Assembly (NCBI GenBank): GCA_023212645.1 | Contig: JALBYC010000002.1 | Location: 806,001-870,000 of the forward strand | From: Farysia itapuensis | Lineage: Eukaryota; Basidiomycota; Ustilaginomycetes; Ustilaginales; Ustilaginaceae | Direction: 5' to 3' | Length of the DNA stretch: 64,000 nt | In this document: positions 48,143 through 58,640 of the stretch, in pieces | Numbering within the stretch: the first letter of the stretch is position 1 | Layout: every line of letters starts with the position of its first letter | The notes under the pieces: model-generated | Seen by the model: only the letters and a program-made list of their open reading frames with translations | Database searches by the model: none | What the model was told of the DNA's origin: nothing | Translations under genes and position numbers: made by a program

Positions 48143-48953
48143 ACGCTTACCCCAGCCAATCTTCAGGCACTAACACAGTACTTTAGCATATTTTGCGTTC
48201 AATCGAGCTCGTGCCACCGCACTAATTTAGTTCTTTACCCCAAGCTGCATAACCCAACTGTGTCAGTCGGTGCGCATACTGGTTGGAAACTGAACTTGAG
48301 CGCGCGTAAGTAGAAAGTTTCACCCTTCGAACGAGCCGATGTGCTTCGCGCGGCACCCTCGAATTAATTACATGGACAACATGGCTATCGGCCCATCCGC
48401 CGGAAATGTGTGTTTTCGGAGATTTGTTTCTAGCGAGGTGATACGGCCATCAAGTTGAGCGAGATCGATCTGTCGATGCAGTGCAGTCGCACAATGACGA
48501 AAAAAAAGAATCAAAAACTTTTGTGATTTTATTTCTCCGATTTGACAGGTTGAACCGCCGTTTTACGCGTTTTATGCCGGGAAATGCTTCTGTCCAACCA
48601 TCGATCAGCGATTTGGCAAAAACATCAAAGAAAAATAGACCGATTATCTCGCTGCATGGCCCCTTGAGGCGGAGATGAGCAGAGAGCTTTTCGCTCAAAG
48701 CAGCAGCGATCCCTCGGCTGCAGGTTAGGCAATTGTGCAGGCTTGACTCTGAACCTACCCCTTTGGTGTGTGTTTTCGACTGACGTCGTTTTACCGTTCA
48801 GGGACCCTCACGCCTGCATCCGACCGAGCATCGGCTTCCGCCCCTCTGTCTTGGCGCTTCGCCCACGGATTTCCCCAACAAGCAATTTAGTCTGCACACA
48901 AGTGCTGCTCGTTCCTTTCTTCTCTACCACATCCCCGCCACCAAATATACACG
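48143..48953. promoter_or_regulatory. Long intergenic/promoter region upstream of the sugar transporter
   Basis: 811 bp, the second-largest gene-free stretch. It presumably holds the SNF2 3' UTR and the sugar transporter promoter. A minus-strand 82-codon frame at 48450-48698 overlaps AAAAAAG- and T-rich tracts and has no recognisable features; I do not call it. No clear TATA box. Confidence 0.5.
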
Positions 48954-50708
48954 ATGGTCTGGCAACTCCCTGTCATGTTTGGCGGCTCACGCCTCCACGG
49001 CAAGTGGCTAACCGCCTCTGTCGCTTGCATCTCTGCTACTGGCTTCCTTCTTTTCGGTTACGATCAAGGTGTCATGTCAGGACTATTGACTGAACCTGAG
49101 ATGGCTATGCAATTCCCCAAGATTGCCTCGGTGGACGGAACTGCAGACTCAGCAGTTCAGGGTGCTGTTGTCGCAATCTACGAAATTGGTGCCTTGATTG
49201 GATCCCTCTTTGTGCTCTGGAAAGGCGACACAATTGGACGACGCTCCTCTATCTTCATGGGCGCGTTCATCATGACTGTCGGAGCCATCATCATGACATC
49301 GTCCTACTCTCTCGGACAATTTACCGCCGGCCGTATTATCACTGGCATTGGCAACGGTATGAACACTTCGACCATTCCAATGTGGCACTCTGAGCTTTCG
49401 AAAGCGCACAATCGAGGTCTGCTGGTTTTAATCGAGGGATCGCTCATTGCTGGTGGTATCATGATTGCCTACTGGGTCGACTACGGATTCTACCAGATCA
49501 AGGGGAACTCGGTCCAATGGCGTTTCCCTATTGCGTTCCAGGCCTTCTTTGCTCTTATTCTCTTCTTCGGTATTCTGGGTTTGCCCGAGTCGCCTCGATG
49601 GCTAATCAAAAAAGGGCACAGGGATGAAGCGGCCAAAGTGCTCGCTCAGCTCGACTCGACGACAGTTGACGACCCAGAAATTGTTGCTGTGATGAAGCAG
49701 CTGGACGACTCGATCGTCTCTTCCGACAAGCTAATGGGTGAATTCTCGTACAGAGAACTCTTTACCAATGGAAAGGAACAGAACTTCTACAGAACTGCCA
49801 TTGCCTTTACTGCACAGGCATTCCAGCAGCTTTCGGGTATCAACTTGATCACCTACTACGCTACTACTGTCTTCAAGTCGATCCAGAACGATGACAGAAT
49901 TGCCCGTCTTTTGGCGGCAGGTAACGGAACAGAGTACTTTGTTGCTTCGATTCTTGCCCTGTTCATGGTGGACACTCTGGGCCGACGCAACCTCATGATG
50001 TCTACTGCATTCTTGATGTCGGCGTCTATGGCTGTTCTTGCCGGCTGTGTTTCTCAGATTCCTTCCAACACTGGTCCAAATGCCAGCACAGCTTCAAGTC
50101 CGCCAGAAGCGTACGTTGCTGCTGTCTTCCTGTACCTCTTCAACACCTGGTTTGCTTGGGGCTGGCTAGGCATGACCTGGCTCTACCCTCCGGAGATCAC
50201 TCCCATCCGTATTCGCGCCCCCGCTTCAGCCATCGCCACCAGCTCCAATTGGCTGTTCAACTTCCTCATCGTGATGATTACCCCTCCGTCGTTCGAGAAC
50301 ATCTCGTACAACACCTACACAATCTTTGCTGTGCTCAACATGGCATTCATCCCCGTTATCTGGGCCTTTTTCCCCGAGACCAAGCGTCGTGGACTGGAAG
50401 AGATGGATCTCATCTTTGCGCAGGCCCACGAGGAAGGCTTCTGGAAGCCGTCCCGATTCATGTCCACTGCTTGTTACCTCAGTCTTACTCGACCTCGTCT
50501 CAACGCAGATGAGGTAGATGAGGAGATGGCAGCACGACTCGGAAACGATCACCACGGCAAGATTGCCGAGAAGACTCACGACTCCCACTCCATCCACGAA
50601 AAGGGCGACAAGGATGCTTCTAACAACCTTACCACATCTAATTCCGTAGCCGTCTCCGACGAGGAGAACAGCCCTGATCAGGCTAGCTCCGTTTCGCACA
50701 CATCTTGA
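48954..50708 (+). CDS. MFS sugar/H+ symporter, hexose-transporter family
   Basis: 584 residues, single exon. Sugar porter signatures are complete: FGYDQGVMSGLLTEPE at the first membrane helix, DTIGRRSSIF, PESPRWLIKKGHRDEA, FQQLSGINLITYY, DTLGRRNLMM and PETKRRGLEEMD after helix 12. Twelve membrane helices can be traced, with a cytoplasmic loop between helices 6 and 7. The acidic, His/Ser-rich C-terminus (~100 residues) is cytosolic. The substrate (hexose, pentose, polyol or disaccharide) cannot be assigned from sequence. Sequence around WPPEITP (here WLYPPEITPIRIR) is typical. Intergenic spacing of 406 bp to PEX4. Confidence 0.92.
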   Translation: MVWQLPVMFGGSRLHGKWLTASVACISATGFLLFGYDQGVMSGLLTEPEMAMQFPKIASVDGTADSAVQGAVVAIYEIGALIGSLFVLWKGDTIGRRSSIFMGAFIMTVGAIIMTSSYSLGQFTAGRIITGIGNGMNTSTIPMWHSELSKAHNRGLLVLIEGSLIAGGIMIAYWVDYGFYQIKGNSVQWRFPIAFQAFFALILFFGILGLPESPRWLIKKGHRDEAAKVLAQLDSTTVDDPEIVAVMKQLDDSIVSSDKLMGEFSYRELFTNGKEQNFYRTAIAFTAQAFQQLSGINLITYYATTVFKSIQNDDRIARLLAAGNGTEYFVASILALFMVDTLGRRNLMMSTAFLMSASMAVLAGCVSQIPSNTGPNASTASSPPEAYVAAVFLYLFNTWFAWGWLGMTWLYPPEITPIRIRAPASAIATSSNWLFNFLIVMITPPSFENISYNTYTIFAVLNMAFIPVIWAFFPETKRRGLEEMDLIFAQAHEEGFWKPSRFMSTACYLSLTRPRLNADEVDEEMAARLGNDHHGKIAEKTHDSHSIHEKGDKDASNNLTTSNSVAVSDEENSPDQASSVSHTS

Positions 50709-51114
50709 TCTGTCTCCTTGCTTGATCTTGTAAACATATAGAATATGATTTTCAATTCTGCATCTCTAGCAGCAGTGACGCGCTCGTGGACGTTGTTCTG
50801 ACAGCCTGAGCAGCAACTTTGTGGATTGGAGAATCGTCCCTGCACGCGTTCGTAGCGTTGATGCTAGTTCGTACAAGTGAAAATTCGAAAACCGACAGCG
50901 CGACAGAGTACCGACAAAGTGGCAACTCAACAGTGACCGGTACGGAAGTGAACAATTTTGATAGCCGGTGAGAAAGTGGAGAAGATCCTGAAAGCTCTCT
51001 CACTCTCCGCTACTTCCCACATCCGCATCCACCAGTACTATCCTCTTCTTTTGCCCACGAAGGGGTCGTTGACAGTCGAAGTAACACTTTGTCTCTTTGT
51101 TGGAGCAAGTCGCA
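50709..51114. other. Intergenic region upstream of PEX4
   Basis: 406 bp: sugar transporter 3' UTR and PEX4 promoter. A TTG-initiated frame extends into it but the ATG at 51115 is preferred. Nothing else seen. Confidence 0.45.
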
Positions 51115-51704
51115 ATGTCTGCCGGGACGTCAAAGCGTTTGCTGAAGGAATTTCAGCTGGCGCAGCGCGAGCTTGGTCTAGCGTCAGGGTCGAGTCGCAG
51201 TGCCAGTGCCAACCCTGATTTACTCGAGTTACGACCGTGGGATGTAGAAGGCGAGGACTTGACAGAGTGGATCGCGGTCATTCGGGGTCCGGAAGGCGGA
51301 TATTACGCAGGTACGTTCTCATGCCCCCTCAGACACAACACGTTGTGACGAACGCTGACCGGTCCGGGACTACAGGCGGCACATTCGAGCTCGGGATACG
51401 TATACCCCAATCCTATCCAACAAAACCACCAGCCATCAGCTTTAAGACTCGGCTGTTCCATCCCAATATCTCGTGGAAGGACGGCGAGATCTGTCTCGAC
51501 GTGCTGCAGAATCAGTGGACGCCGGCGTGGACGTTGAGTTCGGCATGTACTGCCATTCTTGCTCTTCTTGACGCGCCAGAGCCCGACAGCCCACTCAACG
51601 TTGATGCAGCAACGCTATTCCGTGCTGGCGATATTAGAGCCTATGCGAGCGCGTGTAGGATGTATACCCTTCTCTATGCCCATCCAAGTTCTTCAGCTCC
51701 TTAA
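51115..51704 (+). CDS. PEX4: Ubiquitin-conjugating enzyme, peroxisomal PEX4 type
   Basis: Exons 51115-51310 and 51376-51704 encode 174 residues; the 65-bp intron (GTACGT...CTACAG) joins GGYYAGGTFELGI, the standard E2 strand. The active-site cysteine is Cys105 in HPNISWKDGEICLDVLQ, and WTPAWTL follows at the usual distance. The C-terminal EPDSPLNVDAATLFRAGD is a PEX4/Pex4p hallmark, distinguishing it from Ubc4/5/Ubc13. Pex4 is anchored to peroxisomes by Pex22 and ubiquitinates the receptor Pex5 for recycling. The upstream frame opens at TTG only, so ATG 51115 is chosen. Convergent with PLD1. Confidence 0.9.
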
Positions 51705-51841
51705 ACACGCTCACTACTCGTAACAACACAGTCGTTCAATCGCAAACTTGGCTAAGATACTGTTCTGTATTGATAAGACACTGGTGCAATTTGCATGGAT
51801 ACTCGGAAAGAATGCCATAAAGACGGTTGCGGGAATAGACT

Positions 51842-54800
51842 CTAATCGTAGATGAGGAGGGGATTGATTCTGTCCATGGCGAACAAAAAGTTGTTGGACT
51901 GATCCTCGGCCTCCAAGAAGCGCGTCGGGTGAAGAACGAGGGAGCCTTTGCACTCTTCCAGTAGAGCTTCCATCTGGCTCAGCTCATGCTGTGTAAAGCC
52001 TTCAGCGTGCGAGCCGCCTTTGTGTGTGGACGAAGAGCCATCAGCTCCCTGTCCCGGAGGCGGATCGCGAAGCGCCGACGGGATCTGCGACTCGTCTTTA
52101 GCTCGTTGCTTCTTGTCGCCCTTGTCAGTTCCTTGCGATTGAGTGGGCTGCTGGCCAGCAGGTCCGCCAACACTAGCATCTGGAACACTGTGAGCTTGAG
52201 CGTCTCGCTGATCGCGTGACTCTTTGGCACTGAATGTACCTGAACGTGCCAAACGATCGGCCCATGCTCCAAATGCCTTGTACTCGGCCCAAGTGGTAAC
52301 AGTGTCATCTGGAACACTCTTGAACACTTTGCGGAAGATCTGCGTGTTGTGCACGGCGCAGGTGAGCCAGTAGTCCTTGTAGAAAGATTCGTCCAGCGGA
52401 TCGCTAAAGCGGAGCGGATCAATTTCGAGACCAGCTGCTGGCAATTTCCACATGTTGGTAGACATGCGCGAAGACAACTTGGATCGTGTGTCATCGTCGT
52501 GCCCGGAAAGGGAGCCGTCACGTGAAGGGGAGTGACGGAGCATCTGACTCTCGCGCTCCGGTCCAAGACTGCTAGAGAGTGCAGAGGACGCATGCCGACC
52601 GCCGTCCGACGAGGCACGATGATGGCCGGAGGCCGATTTCTTCATCGAATGATCACCGCGTTCATGACCATTGACTGCCTTGTTGTCTTCAATCATCATC
52701 CTCTCTTCCAGCGTGGGCTCCATTGCGGAATCGTACTTGCCGTCAGGGAATTTGTCAGTCTCTTCGCCGCGCATGGCTTGGTCAACGCGCTCTTCTCGAG
52801 CAGCCTGGTACTTTTCGTTCGTGTTTGTAGTCTCTTCTTCTTCGTCGCGGGACATTTCATCCTTCTTGCTCTTCATCTTCTCGCTTTCTTGGTGTAGGGT
52901 GTCTTTGACCTGTCGTGTGATACCGGAAGAGGTTCCTGTCTGCACACGACTGGACAGGTTGGAAACATTCTCCTTCATGTTGCGACGGCTGCTTTGGATC
53001 TCGACGATCTTGTGAGGCGCTTCACCGTTCTCTGTCTTGCGGATCCCGCCATGGGTCTGTTCGTTGTCAGGATCCCATTCGCCGTCCGAGTTTTCAGTTT
53101 CATCGGAGTCTTCCGAGTCTTCCGAGTCATCCGAATCGTCTGTATCATCAGCCTGACCGTTAGTGCCCTTCCCGGTACGCTTGCGCTCTTTGACCTCTAG
53201 TTCGTCCACGTCAACTCCAAGATGTTCTCGCATGAGCCTCAGGCGCATCGTATGAGCGAATTTGCCGACTTTGTATGGCTTTCCGCCCATCGAGCTATCA
53301 AGCATGTCGTGGTCTCGGATGACACACGCAAGCTCCGAATCACGGTCGCCACGCTGACTTCGTTCGTTGATGTTGGCTGAGCCGATGATGGCCAATCTGT
53401 CGTCCACGATCATGATCTTGTCATGCAAGTAGATCTGCTCGGTCGTCAATTTTCCACCTCGCAGTCGGCCCCACGTGCGCAGGGAGAAGAAGCTGATATA
53501 CTGTTCAGGATCAATGCCCTCTCGTCGAAGCTTGCCAAAGATGGAGTGTTCGCCACGCGATATGGATCGGTTCTGCAGCTCGACAATAAGTCGCACTGAA
53601 GAGGCGTCCGGGTGATCAATCGGCATTGGGAAGCCGGGAATGAGTGGGATCACGATGATGGCTCGCCACGCGGTTCCCTCGCGATGAGCACGAATGATGC
53701 GGCTGACGAGCGCTTCTCCAATTTGATTCTCAATAGTGTTGCCTTCAACTACCGTGGAAGTGACGAAAAATTGGTTCTCGATATAGACAAAGTGGTCACT
53801 CATCTGGATCGACTTCAGGTAGGCGTTCTGAATCGAGTGCTCGACTTTGCTGGCGGTGCCCATGCTCCAAGGACCAGCCGATCGACAAATCTGGACTTCG
53901 CACGAGCCTGTCAAGCCGTACTGCTTCAGCTCTGCGGGCGTAAAGTCAGGAGGCGGAATGAGGAAGGGCATCTGTCTGCTGTGATTTTTGATTCGCAAAA
54001 GATGGTTCCATCTTTGGATGAAATGACGACAGAGGTCGCGCGCAGGCTGTCCAACAAGCTGAAGACCCACATCGTGCCAGGGCATGCGTGGGAATTTGTC
54101 TCTGCCGAACAAGTCTTCACCAGGCTTGCTCAAAGTATGCCACTCCATAACGCGCTCGTTGGCATAGTCTTGGCCAGGCCATATGTGGGCTTCTCTGCCA
54201 TCTTTTGTCGGTCCTAGGAAGCTGTTGTCGTGCGTAATGCCGTGGTCACGGTCAGTCTCTCCATCGCGCTTGTGATAGAGTGCGTCGTCGACGAGGACGT
54301 GAGCCGGCGTATCATAACGACCGAAACAAAGGTCGAGGCCTCCCATGAATGCAATGGTCTCGTCTATGACGCAGAGCTTTTCGTGATGGGCCCAGTAGAA
54401 AGTGCCGGTTTGGAAGTGACTAGGTGATCTTTGGACAAAGATGTTGCGGTGCAGGCCAATAAGTCTCTGCTTTGTATAGTTTGAGTCGGTGGGAGTAAAG
54501 TTGTTCGAGACCTCATTGTAGATGATGACGAAGATTTTTACACCTTCTTCTGCCTTCTTCTTGAGAATATTGTCCAGTCGCCACTTAGGATGGCCAGGTC
54601 GGCGCAGGTACAGCTCAGGACTGAGCCACCAATCGTGAATAAAGACTCTGTCCTTCGCCATCAAAAGCGCTTTACTCAAGTTCCAATAGTAGTCGCGCCC
54701 ATCGACCAGCCACTGAGCGGAGGCATTTAAGCGGATGGGCGCAAAGCTTTCGAACCGATTTGTGCCTCCAAAGATATTGTGCTTAGCCATCTTCTGCACC

Positions 54801-57130
54801 GACACGATGAATTGCTCCATCATTCGCTCGTTCTTAGCGACAAGCTTCATTTTGCGCTCGGCATTGCGAATGTAAAAGGTATGGCTGCTGGTGTGTCGGT
54901 CAGTGTCGTCGGCTGTCTTTTCTTTGTCACCGTCTACGTCTTTGAAGTGACCGTCTGTCAAGAGCGCTGTCTGGTCCTGAGAACCATTCTTTTCACCTGT
55001 TTGTTCCGAGCTTTCGTTGAAGTCTTGCGTGTCATCACTGTGGGTAACCTTGTGCGCCAAGTGCATCGTCTGCTTGTACAAGCGTTTAGGCCGTTCAATG
55101 GTGAACTCGTTGTCCATCAGGAAAACGTCGTACACTTGCAGGCTGTCAGGCTCGTCTACGATTGCAATGAAGCTCTCGCGGACGATAAACCATTTAGGCT
55201 CGTACGCCTTGGCCCATCGCGCAGGCATCAGCATGCTCTTGTGTTCCTTCTTCCTCGACACACGAGAGAGGATACGGAGGTAGCCTTGTTTGCCCTGCTT
55301 TCCGCCTCTGCTGGCTAAAGAGACTGAAAGAGCGGAGATCTCGAAGAATTTGCAGAGTCGATTGGCTTCGGCACGGAACATTGTGCGACGAATCAGTTCA
55401 ATGATGTAGTTTTCCAGAGCATCCCGCTGAGCCCGGGCAAAGTCGGCACGAGATGTTTTGCCTTGGCGTTGCAATTGGTTGAAGTACGGCAGACTCATTT
55501 TGGGAAAGCTGGGCAGACCAACGTCACCCTCATTGTTTCCGATAGAGCGGCCAAGGTAGCCTCGGAGCGCAGCAGCACGGTAATGGGCGTGCAGGTTAAT
55601 GAAGTCGCGCAGTTCGCGATAGATGACCCATTTGACAAGGCCGTCGCCGTATTCGAGCTCGATCCGGAAGACGGCGTGCGAGTTGTGCATGGGGTTCACA
55701 CTATCAGTGACACGGAGACGAAGGTGATTGAGCAGGACTGGAATACGTCGGTGCTTTGACTCGTCCCGTTCGATGGCCATTTTGAGCAGGAATACCGGCA
55801 AAATACCGGTCTGGAGCTCTTTGGCAAGGTCGAGACCAGCTGCGCTTGCCTTCTTCTCTTTCTGCTTGGATTTCTGAGATTCCTGCACCTTTTTCTTGAG
55901 CTGGGCCCAACGTGTTTGAGCCATTCCGGGACTCGTCGGGGTGCTAGTGTTGCCTTGTTCTTTGCCATCATTTCCTTTGAGCATGATCTTGGTGACAGCT
56001 CGGAGCTTTTGGTCTTCTGGGCTAAGGTCTGGCGTTGCCACACCTTCGTCATCCTGCTCCTGCAGCTGGTTGTCCTCACCTGCGGAGGGTGTGGGCTGAT
56101 CCAAGGCGTTTCGCAGCTTGTTGGAATTTTCGGCCCATCGGGACGATTGGCGTTGATTGAAGGGCGGTTTGTCGGGCTGCTTCCCTTTCTCAGCGGTGCT
56201 GGATTTCTGCTGCTCAGCTTTGTTGTTGACACTGTCCGATCGTCCGACACGATACGAGCTGGAAGTTTCTGTGCTGTTCAAATTAGGACGAGACGAGGTT
56301 CCCGCGCCGGAGAAGAGACCACCGAGCTTGTGAGAGCCCTTGCCTTCTTGCGAAGTACGTGGTGCGGCTTCGTCGCCTTTGTTGCCTGGACCAAATGAAG
56401 AGAGTCGCTTCTTCCAGGTTCCATTTGCCTGCTCCTCCTTCATTTTCAGGATCTTGGCCCGCTGAGCATCATCAGGTCTGGAAGCCCACGAAGGACCTCG
56501 ATTCGCAGCATGCTCTTGATGTGCTCCAGGCTGGTGTTCTGGCTTCTTGGACTTGTCTGCTTGCTGATTACGCTTTGACTGAAAAGGTTGACCGAGTTCA
56601 GCAGCTTCTGCCTCGGGCTTGGCCCGTTTCTGAGCCTCCTTGAACTCCCCATCGAGCTGGTCTTCTAAAGCACGATCGTACCTGATGCCCTTTCGCTCTG
56701 CAGTCAAACCCTCGTCGCCTAATGCACGGTCGATGATGGAATGTCCCATATCATCTTGTGTACCATCGACAGCCGAGGGCTTCGAACGACCCGAACCGAC
56801 ATGCTTCGAGGACGAATGCACTTGACCGTTCTCTTGTTCCTTTTCACCGTCGGAATTTGCTTTCTTCTGACCTTGTGGCTTTGTTTGGTCATTGCTTTCG
56901 CTTGAAGGATGGTTTACATTGGCACGAGGATCGCTTGGATGGTTACCAGGTGCGGCGTGGTACTCTTCTGCCTCTTGATCCGACTCTTTGTCGCCATCTT
57001 CCTCCTTGGCTTGATTATCTGCTGTTCGGTTCGGATCGACTGGTTCGGTACTGGAATAGCCAGCATAACTAGCTGCTGCATCCCACGCCTGATGAAGGAT
57101 ATCGGCTGCAGAAGTACCAGACGCCGACAT
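51842..57130 (-). CDS. PLD1: Phospholipase D1 (PX-PH type, SPO14/PLD1 family)
   Basis: 1,762 residues from the ATG at 57128-57130. A ~450-residue disordered N-terminus leads to a PX domain (VFRIELEYGDGLVKWVIYRELRDFINLHAHYR), a PH-like region (KAYEPKWFIVRESFIAIVDEPDSLQ) and the catalytic core with two HxKxxxxD motifs: HHEKLCVIDETIAFMGGLD (~residue 915) and LHDKIMIVDDRLAIIGSANINERS (~1233). YYWNLSKALLMAKDRVFIHDWWLSPELY marks the start of the first lobe. It hydrolyses phosphatidylcholine to phosphatidic acid in vesicle traffic, sporulation and growth control. A highly acidic run (DDSDDSEDSEDSDETENSD near 53090-53150) and a long disordered tail follow HKD2; the family is usually 1,000-1,700 residues, so this is at the upper end. 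Confidence 0.95.
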   Translation of the reverse strand: MSASGTSAADILHQAWDAAASYAGYSSTEPVDPNRTADNQAKEEDGDKESDQEAEEYHAAPGNHPSDPRANVNHPSSESNDQTKPQGQKKANSDGEKEQENGQVHSSSKHVGSGRSKPSAVDGTQDDMGHSIIDRALGDEGLTAERKGIRYDRALEDQLDGEFKEAQKRAKPEAEAAELGQPFQSKRNQQADKSKKPEHQPGAHQEHAANRGPSWASRPDDAQRAKILKMKEEQANGTWKKRLSSFGPGNKGDEAAPRTSQEGKGSHKLGGLFSGAGTSSRPNLNSTETSSSYRVGRSDSVNNKAEQQKSSTAEKGKQPDKPPFNQRQSSRWAENSNKLRNALDQPTPSAGEDNQLQEQDDEGVATPDLSPEDQKLRAVTKIMLKGNDGKEQGNTSTPTSPGMAQTRWAQLKKKVQESQKSKQKEKKASAAGLDLAKELQTGILPVFLLKMAIERDESKHRRIPVLLNHLRLRVTDSVNPMHNSHAVFRIELEYGDGLVKWVIYRELRDFINLHAHYRAAALRGYLGRSIGNNEGDVGLPSFPKMSLPYFNQLQRQGKTSRADFARAQRDALENYIIELIRRTMFRAEANRLCKFFEISALSVSLASRGGKQGKQGYLRILSRVSRKKEHKSMLMPARWAKAYEPKWFIVRESFIAIVDEPDSLQVYDVFLMDNEFTIERPKRLYKQTMHLAHKVTHSDDTQDFNESSEQTGEKNGSQDQTALLTDGHFKDVDGDKEKTADDTDRHTSSHTFYIRNAERKMKLVAKNERMMEQFIVSVQKMAKHNIFGGTNRFESFAPIRLNASAQWLVDGRDYYWNLSKALLMAKDRVFIHDWWLSPELYLRRPGHPKWRLDNILKKKAEEGVKIFVIIYNEVSNNFTPTDSNYTKQRLIGLHRNIFVQRSPSHFQTGTFYWAHHEKLCVIDETIAFMGGLDLCFGRYDTPAHVLVDDALYHKRDGETDRDHGITHDNSFLGPTKDGREAHIWPGQDYANERVMEWHTLSKPGEDLFGRDKFPRMPWHDVGLQLVGQPARDLCRHFIQRWNHLLRIKNHSRQMPFLIPPPDFTPAELKQYGLTGSCEVQICRSAGPWSMGTASKVEHSIQNAYLKSIQMSDHFVYIENQFFVTSTVVEGNTIENQIGEALVSRIIRAHREGTAWRAIIVIPLIPGFPMPIDHPDASSVRLIVELQNRSISRGEHSIFGKLRREGIDPEQYISFFSLRTWGRLRGGKLTTEQIYLHDKIMIVDDRLAIIGSANINERSQRGDRDSELACVIRDHDMLDSSMGGKPYKVGKFAHTMRLRLMREHLGVDVDELEVKERKRTGKGTNGQADDTDDSDDSEDSEDSDETENSDGEWDPDNEQTHGGIRKTENGEAPHKIVEIQSSRRNMKENVSNLSSRVQTGTSSGITRQVKDTLHQESEKMKSKKDEMSRDEEEETTNTNEKYQAAREERVDQAMRGEETDKFPDGKYDSAMEPTLEERMMIEDNKAVNGHERGDHSMKKSASGHHRASSDGGRHASSALSSSLGPERESQMLRHSPSRDGSLSGHDDDTRSKLSSRMSTNMWKLPAAGLEIDPLRFSDPLDESFYKDYWLTCAVHNTQIFRKVFKSVPDDTVTTWAEYKAFGAWADRLARSGTFSAKESRDQRDAQAHSVPDASVGGPAGQQPTQSQGTDKGDKKQRAKDESQIPSALRDPPPGQGADGSSSTHKGGSHAEGFTQHELSQMEALLEECKGSLVLHPTRFLEAEDQSNNFLFAMDRINPLLIYD

Positions 57131-57416
57131 GACTACAGAATTCAGGTCAGGGTGGTGGTGGCGCTCAGAGGACAGACGAGATTAAACTCATTGGGTGCAT
57201 GCGGTTCCTTTTCGCATCGGAATTCCAAAAGTGTTGGTGCAGGATGACGATGACGCGCCCACGCCAGTAGTGTATCAATGCGTTGTCACTTGCATTTTCT
57301 AAAGTGTCATCGGGCAGTCAATTCTAACCTTCCCCACGGCCCCACTTCGGGTACCTGGCCTTCTTCGCCCATCGTACACAATCTCAGGCGAGCTTGTCAA
57401 AAAGAGAAACATATGA
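57131..57416. promoter_or_regulatory. Promoter of PLD1 and 3' flank of RRP15
   Basis: 286 bp between the RRP15 stop and the PLD1 start, both on the minus strand. No distinct element recognised. Confidence 0.4.
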
Positions 57417-58364
57417 TTACTTTGCTGCTACACTACTAGTATTGCCCTTGGTCTTGATAAGATCCAAGAATTTCGACTTGCTCAGATCGGCCAATCTGGC
57501 TTCTTTTCCAACTAGACCCGGTGCCTTCTTGCCTGTGACGGGTGCGCTTGCCGCACCTTTGGCGCTTTTCTTTGCTTCCACTTGCTCGAGATCGTCCTCG
57601 GTAGTCGTCTGAGCTGCTCGAATGGCATTGAAGAGCTTGACAACGCCACGCTGTGCCACCTTACGGAGCTTCCTTTCATACCCTTGATTTCCTCCCTGAC
57701 TTACCCAATCTTGAAGCTTTGCCGAGTCATCTTTGCCTGACGGTTGGGACTCGATGATATTTCCATCTTCGTCCTCTAGAGGTGGTAAGACGCCGGGCGG
57801 GCCCCATCCGCCGATGACGTCTTTCACATGGCAGCGTTCTTCTCTTCGTTTCTTTTGGTCCAGCGCGATGCGAGCGGCTCTAGCGGTCAAGGAGGTTGAT
57901 TGGGCAGATCGACGCAAATGTGGGGCGAGCGACAGAATGGCGGGTGTCACGGCATTGTCTTTCGCTGACGTCTTGCGCTTCTTAGTTGACGCGAGGTCAG
58001 TCGTTTCCTGGAGTGCCTGCTCCTCTGTTGCGGATGGGGCTAGGCCGAGAAGGTCTTGCAAGGTAGTTCCGAATGAATTTGGTGAGGTCGCTCTTCTCTT
58101 ACGCTTGGCAGTCTTCTTGCTCTTAGTGTTCGCGCCCTTGGCGGCTTCAATTTCGTCGTCAGTACCTGGTTCGTCGTCTCCCTCGAGAGAAATTTGGTCT
58201 TGATCCACATCAGCGTCCTCATCGTCACTCGGCCCGGCCTCAAATCGGGCTTTTGGTGCTGGTCGACGTGGAGGCTTCGACGGACCTGCTGCCGTAGCCG
58301 GCAGCCTCATGGTCATTTTCGACTTGGAACCGCCAGCAGCTGCATTGACCTTAGAGTGCGCCAT
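57417..58364 (-). CDS. RRP15: Ribosomal RNA-processing protein 15 (RRP15)
   Basis: 315 residues from the ATG at 58362-58364. After an acidic, Lys-rich disordered N-terminus, the Rrp15 domain is recognised by SLTARAARIALDQKKRREERCHVKDVIGGWGPPGVLPPLEDEDG and by QGYERKLRKVAQRGVVKLFNAIRAAQ. The latter is the family's most conserved block. Rrp15 works in 60S pre-ribosome assembly and early rRNA cleavages. KKTAKRKRRATSPN is a probable nucleolar signal. Length compares with ~250 in yeast, the difference being the N-terminus. Head-to-head with the succinyl-CoA ligase beta gene (276 bp). Confidence 0.9.
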   Translation of the reverse strand: MAHSKVNAAAGGSKSKMTMRLPATAAGPSKPPRRPAPKARFEAGPSDDEDADVDQDQISLEGDDEPGTDDEIEAAKGANTKSKKTAKRKRRATSPNSFGTTLQDLLGLAPSATEEQALQETTDLASTKKRKTSAKDNAVTPAILSLAPHLRRSAQSTSLTARAARIALDQKKRREERCHVKDVIGGWGPPGVLPPLEDEDGNIIESQPSGKDDSAKLQDWVSQGGNQGYERKLRKVAQRGVVKLFNAIRAAQTTTEDDLEQVEAKKSAKGAASAPVTGKKAPGLVGKEARLADLSKSKFLDLIKTKGNTSSVAAK

Positions 58365-58640
58365 GTTGTTCCCTTGATGGTGAGGTGCCAGAAATTTGAG
58401 AAATTTTGGCAGAAAGGGAAAATTAGAACGGGTTCAATCACTGAATGGCCGAGTTCCGAGAGTCAACGTGATCGGCGTACGAGAGTCACCGATTGTTTTT
58501 GGAACGGAAAGGACAGACGGAATAAGCCGAGGAGAAGTCCAATCCGTGTCATCCGCCCTGGCCCGTTCGTCGGTCGTGTATTTTGCTGTCTTCACCTTTG
58601 ACTTCACCACCTTTCACCCGTTTCACCGCTCTCTCACAAT

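Noticed and set aside
48450..48698. 82-codon minus-strand ORF in the sugar transporter promoter
   Set aside because: No homology features, rich in low-complexity F/S/R, no splice or promoter support.
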